Shown here: positions 61,046-64,000 of the stretch, one piece after another
Position numbering within the stretch: position 1 is the first letter of the stretch
Layout of the letters: each line of letters starts with the position of its first letter
Origin: Limnospira fusiformis SAG 85.79
GTDB lineage: Bacteria > Cyanobacteriota > Cyanobacteriia > Cyanobacteriales > Microcoleaceae
Direction: 5' to 3'
DNA: 64,000 nucleotides
Assembly: GCF_012516315.1 (NCBI RefSeq)
Contig: NZ_CP051185.1
Span: 3,337,403-3,401,402, forward strand
Program-made: the position numbers and the translations under genes
The notes under the pieces: model-generated
What the model saw: the letters and a program-made list of their open reading frames with translations, nothing else
Database searches by the model: none
What the model was told of the DNA's origin: nothing

Positions 61046-61414
61046 CTATATTATTTTACGGCTATTGGTGTAGTCATACCAAAGTTGAGCCAGTTCTCCT
61101 GCTAGGGGACGACACTCGGGTAAAACTTGGTACATTCGGCGGGGTCTTCCTCGACCGTCAACTTTTTGCCAATATCCGCTAATAGTTCCCTCCCGTTCCA
61201 AAAACTTCAAAGCGCTATAGAGAACGGTATCTGAGAGACGATAGATCCTATATTCTTGCTCCAAGCGTTTAATCAACTCAGTTCCATAGGAGTCCTCACC
61301 CAAAAAGACCGATAAGACATAGCAAACCGCTAACTCCCGATTGAGATAAATCGGCGGCGGGTCTTGAAAAAATCGATAGATATCCTCAAAGGTCATCAGC
61401 CTGTCCCACTCCAC
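61046..61414 (-). CDS. PadR family transcriptional regulator
   Basis: 122 residues. The winged helix is visible: LAVCYVLSVFLGEDSYGTELIKRLEQEYRIYRLSDTVLYSALKFLEREGTISGYW (recognition helix in the SDTVLYSALKFLE part, wing after it, including GRGRPRRMYQ). PadR proteins repress nearby stress or transport genes; the operator is not visible here. An alternative ATG 18 bp downstream is possible. It lies 120 bp downstream of the M41-like protease gene's stop. Confidence 0.85.
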   Translation of the reverse strand: MEWDRLMTFEDIYRFFQDPPPIYLNRELAVCYVLSVFLGEDSYGTELIKRLEQEYRIYRLSDTVLYSALKFLEREGTISGYWQKVDGRGRPRRMYQVLPECRPLAGELAQLWYDYTNSRKII

Positions 61415-61534
61415 ATCCTTATCCTTACCTGTTTATGAAAACAGCAAGGGGTGTCCATTGACTTTTGACATCTAATTTATCGCGTTTGTTAACCAGCGTT
61501 TGGTCAATGAAATCACTATTTGAGGATATTTTGA

Positions 61535-62218
61535 CTAACTGGCTTTGCGATCGCCAATTAACTGATAACACTCAGCCACAGAAGCACCCTCAGCCATAGC
61601 AGCCGCCAAGGCTTCTAATGCTGACCAGTTTTGCTTGAGCAAAGTTTTAGCCTGTAAGATAGCCCAGCGTTCCTTAATTTCAGCATCTTGAGGTGAGCGC
61701 CCTAATTGAGTCCATAAGCGCCTAATATTTTGGCGATCGGAAAGTCCCCCCAGAGCCTGATCATAAACCAAAATTTCGGCGGCGATACCCGCCATCCAAA
61801 CCTTACAGTATTTATCGATCGCTTCTGAGGAAATCACGCCATGGTCAAGTTGTTCCATCAACTCGACATCATTAAAGCGGACTCCTCCTTGGGCTTTTTG
61901 TCCTTGTCTAAAGGCTTCCCAAGCGGTCAGCGCATATCCTTCCACGGGAACACCCAACAAATAAGCCATTAAAAAGTGACCAGCTTCGTGGTGGACAATG
62001 CGATCGCGCCGGGAACCAGAAGAACCGGCGAACCAATCCACTAAAATAGTGGAGCCTTGACCCTGTAGGCTAAAAGTATCCAGAGTAGCCAATCCCAATA
62101 ATACAAACACCATTCCGGCTGGGACGGCGGCGGATATATGAAACAGAGGCGCTACCAGGGTAGTTAAAGTCAGGGTAAAAATAGTAATCGCAATCAGATT
62201 TAAAGAAGTATCCCGCAT
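61535..62218 (-). CDS. FtsH-like (M41) membrane zinc protease without an AAA domain
   Basis: 227 residues. Two N-terminal TMs (about residues 7-28 and 32-50), then a zinc-protease motif HHEAGHFLMAYLLG (HEXGH, about residue 78-82). A helical C-terminal part includes KVWMAGIAAEILVYDQALGG, which matches the peptidase domain of FtsH. The ATPase domain is absent, so it acts, if active, without ATP-driven unfolding. Comparable short M41-like proteins occur in plants and cyanobacteria. Ends 120 bp before the PadR gene on the same strand. Confidence 0.8.
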   Translation of the reverse strand: MRDTSLNLIAITIFTLTLTTLVAPLFHISAAVPAGMVFVLLGLATLDTFSLQGQGSTILVDWFAGSSGSRRDRIVHHEAGHFLMAYLLGVPVEGYALTAWEAFRQGQKAQGGVRFNDVELMEQLDHGVISSEAIDKYCKVWMAGIAAEILVYDQALGGLSDRQNIRRLWTQLGRSPQDAEIKERWAILQAKTLLKQNWSALEALAAAMAEGASVAECYQLIGDRKAS

Positions 62219-62229
62219 TTATCACGTAA

Positions 62230-62600
62230 AACTCCTGGGAGGGTTGGAAGCTCCGTGATTGATCACGGAGAGGAAAACCGACTCAAGCGGCTGACCGCCG
62301 CCAGCACCCCCTTGCGGGGTGGAGGGGTATGGTTGCCCCTCCATGGAGCTATGGTTGGCTCCGACTCCCTTGCGGGGTAATGTTTGCTTCGCCAATGTTC
62401 AGAGTCGGTACTATCCAAATCGCACGTCCTTAACCCCTTAGAGATGTTTAACGATTCGGTTCATGAGCCTGGAACTAGCACGCATTCCAGGGTAGGAACT
62501 TTAACTCTTGCTCTGAACGTAGCCAGTTAAGGCTTAAGCTGGTCAGCTACCTGAAAGCGGGGGGCACGAAGCCCCCGTGCTTCAGCCGGGGGTGCTGACT
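62230..62600 (+). ncRNA. Structured non-coding stretch, IS200/IS605-end-like
   Basis: No ORF. A chain of stems: CTCCGTG/CACGGAG (62251-62270), CACCCCCTTG/CGGGGTG, GGGGGC..GAAGCCCCC (62561-62577) followed by CTTCAGCCGGGGGTGC. The GC-rich end next to the VanY gene's stop resembles right ends and guide RNAs of TnpB/IscB-linked elements, but no nuclease gene is present. Family not identified. Confidence 0.4.
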
Positions 62601-62605
62601 TATTA

Positions 62606-63559
62606 TCAATTGTCACCGTTCACTAGGTCAGAGGGAGACGCAACATCTATAGACCGCGCTTTATAGAAGGTTTCCAAACTATGGCGATCGCCCACATAAC
62701 GCCAGTGCCACGGTTCATAACTCACCCCGAGGGGGTTATCTTTGGGAAATGATAGCTCAAAACTATAGAAAGCGGCATTATCGACTAGCCATTTAAAAGC
62801 GGGAGTTTGATCAAAAGTCTCTCTCAGATCGGTATCGGGAAAGTTAGCATCGCCCACATCAATAGCATAGCCGGTGTGATGTTCACTGTAGCCAGGAGGG
62901 GCGCTTACTTGGGCGCGTTGACTGGGGACTTGTCCCCTTTGGGCTTTGATGTCAAAAAACAAAAATTCCTGATCTTCCAAACCCCGAAACCCAGATATGG
63001 GAACCAAAATAATTCCGCTTCTTCTGGCTGCATCAGTCATGTCCAAAAAGGCATAAGCGGCGGCGCGACGTAACCTGATCACACCATCAGCGGTAATATT
63101 TTTCAGTTCACTCTCGGGGGCTTCCTCATAGGGAAGATGTCCCAGAAGGTTAACTGGTAGTTGGGAAACTTGGTTAGGGATGACGGATGGTGTGGGTAGT
63201 GGGTTAGTTGTTGGTGGGGGTTGCATAGCATCAGTTGTTTCTGATGCTGACAGGTTAACAGAGGTGCGATCGACGACCAAAATCCCAAATTGGTAGTTAA
63301 GGCCGAGAGCCACTACAAAGGCCACTATACCCAGGGCTAACCACTGCCAAAATTTTGGCGATCGCTGAGACTTACCAAGGGTACTATGATCGGAGTTGGG
63401 AGTATCTCGAATCGCTTCCGGGATATCTTCGCTGGTCATGGGCGGAACATTGTCCAAGTTCTTGTACATATTGATCCCGTTGAACAAAATCACAAAAAAA
63501 GCAGGTAGGAGCCTTAACCACTGATAACACAGTCCCCTCAGACTACTCCTGGTGGACAA
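62606..63559 (-). CDS. M15-family D-alanyl-D-alanine carboxypeptidase (VanY-like)
   Basis: Up to 317 residues; starts at 63469 or 63439 (MTSEDIPEAIRDTPN) would also fit. One TM at about residues 68-92 anchors a periplasmic domain. LPVNLLGHLPYEEAPESEL precedes the M15B fold: SGFRGLEDQEFLFF, SEHHTGYAIDVGDA (His and Asp zinc ligands) and PWHWRYVG (third His ligand). These enzymes trim the terminal D-Ala of peptidoglycan peptides. Full-length; its 3' end abuts the structured non-coding stretch. Confidence 0.88.
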   Translation of the reverse strand: MSTRSSLRGLCYQWLRLLPAFFVILFNGINMYKNLDNVPPMTSEDIPEAIRDTPNSDHSTLGKSQRSPKFWQWLALGIVAFVVALGLNYQFGILVVDRTSVNLSASETTDAMQPPPTTNPLPTPSVIPNQVSQLPVNLLGHLPYEEAPESELKNITADGVIRLRRAAAYAFLDMTDAARRSGIILVPISGFRGLEDQEFLFFDIKAQRGQVPSQRAQVSAPPGYSEHHTGYAIDVGDANFPDTDLRETFDQTPAFKWLVDNAAFYSFELSFPKDNPLGVSYEPWHWRYVGDRHSLETFYKARSIDVASPSDLVNGDN

Positions 63560-63780
63560 GTTAACCTGACGCGAGAGGACGCCTAACGGCTATATTAACT
63601 GCTATATACTACAGTGTGTCGGGGACATAACCCGGTTTTCTTTGGGGCAGACAGTGTTAGTTTGCTATCATATCTTAATTAGGCTATCGATGAGCTAATG
63701 GTTGCATCGATGATGCTGGAAAACACCTCAAAAGCGATTGCCAACTACTATAGGTTAGCTGAAATAGCAACTTTTATACC

Positions 63781-64000
63781 GTGTCTATTGTAGATTATCC
63801 TGCCAAACAAGCCTATCAGCGGGGTCTCAAATGGCTCGTGGGTTCCGCCGTCTTTGCTGTGGTCGGAGTGGGTGGAGTTTTGGGTTATGATATCATCCAA
63901 AATCGACCACCAGCGCCCATTTCTGCCGAGGTAATTCCTGTAAAACTCGGAGATGTAGAAAACCGCATTAATGAAGGGGGAATTTTAGAACTAGGCGGAC
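63781..64000 (+). CDS. Efflux transporter periplasmic adaptor subunit (MFP/HlyD), N-terminal part
   Basis: GTG start at 63781; the frame runs off the window after 73 residues. One N-terminal TM (residues 17-38, LKWLVGSAVFAVVGVGGVLGY) then PPAPISAEVIPVKLGDVENRINEGGILELG, the first strand of a membrane fusion protein. It would link an inner-membrane RND or ABC pump to the outer membrane. Rest not in the window. Confidence 0.75.
   Translation, partial: MSIVDYPAKQAYQRGLKWLVGSAVFAVVGVGGVLGYDIIQNRPPAPISAEVIPVKLGDVENRINEGGILELGG

Overview
The window is a cyanobacterial chromosome segment, most consistent with a filamentous Arthrospira/Limnospira-like (Oscillatoriales) genome. Evidence seen directly: the HIP1 octamer GCGATCGC recurs throughout; the rRNA operon carries tRNA-Ile and tRNA-Ala in its spacer; photosynthesis-lineage genes are present (ndhM, a PAM68 homologue, a probable CCB1-type cytochrome b6f assembly factor, a DUF3155 protein, a GUN4-domain kinase); and group II introns and insertion sequences are dense, as reported for Arthrospira. 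The species is an inference.

Layout. 0-10 kb: ordinary core and signalling genes (Ser/Thr kinase start, two tandem Uma2 nucleases, mtnP, a two-DTG retropepsin-like protease, YebC, a histidine phosphatase, an MscS channel, tRNA-Gly, a CHAT protease-like protein). 10.2-14.9 kb: a tnpB gene whose coding sequence can be reassembled from three exons. One ORF-less group II intron sits directly after its ATG; a three-deep nest of group II introns sits near its 3' end. 15.3-20.4 kb: rRNA operon 16S-Ile-Ala-23S with no 5S gene visible behind it. 20.5-33.2 kb: two tandem MscS genes, rpsO, PAM68-like, a decayed tnpB, aroF, an MshEN-domain protein, an L,D-transpeptidase, an ABC1 kinase, a TPR-methyltransferase and a zinc-ribbon/kinase/GUN4 protein. 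33.2-37.1 kb: two tnpB remnants, one split by a GC-rich IS with clear terminal repeats and a 6-bp target duplication. 37.3-41.4 kb: ferredoxin-like protein, Asr1405-family protein, a His-rich tandem-repeat protein and a PP2C phosphatase. 41.7-54.2 kb: a thicket of IS630-type elements (eight copies or fragments, several nested), truncated group II introns and IS1/IS4 remnants, with ndhM and a Gfo/Idh oxidoreductase surviving inside it. 54.2-64 kb: hydrolase, S4 protein, purU, a pair of two-TM proteins (one SLATT-like), a histidine kinase, DUF3155, CCB1-like, PadR, an M41-like zinc protease, a structured non-coding stretch, a VanY-type carboxypeptidase and the start of an efflux adaptor.

The most striking content is the mobile-element architecture: (i) nested introns whose junctions give two identical 866-nt introns inside an 893-nt one, (ii) a tnpB readable only if two intron insertions are spliced, (iii) IS630 elements inserted into other IS630 elements at the same TA, and (iv) 229-bp tandem repeats of an intron 5' segment. 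No intron copy here encodes a reverse transcriptase/maturase, so any splicing would need a trans-acting maturase from elsewhere. A second candidate of interest is the pair of 2-TM proteins at 56.7-57.9 kb.
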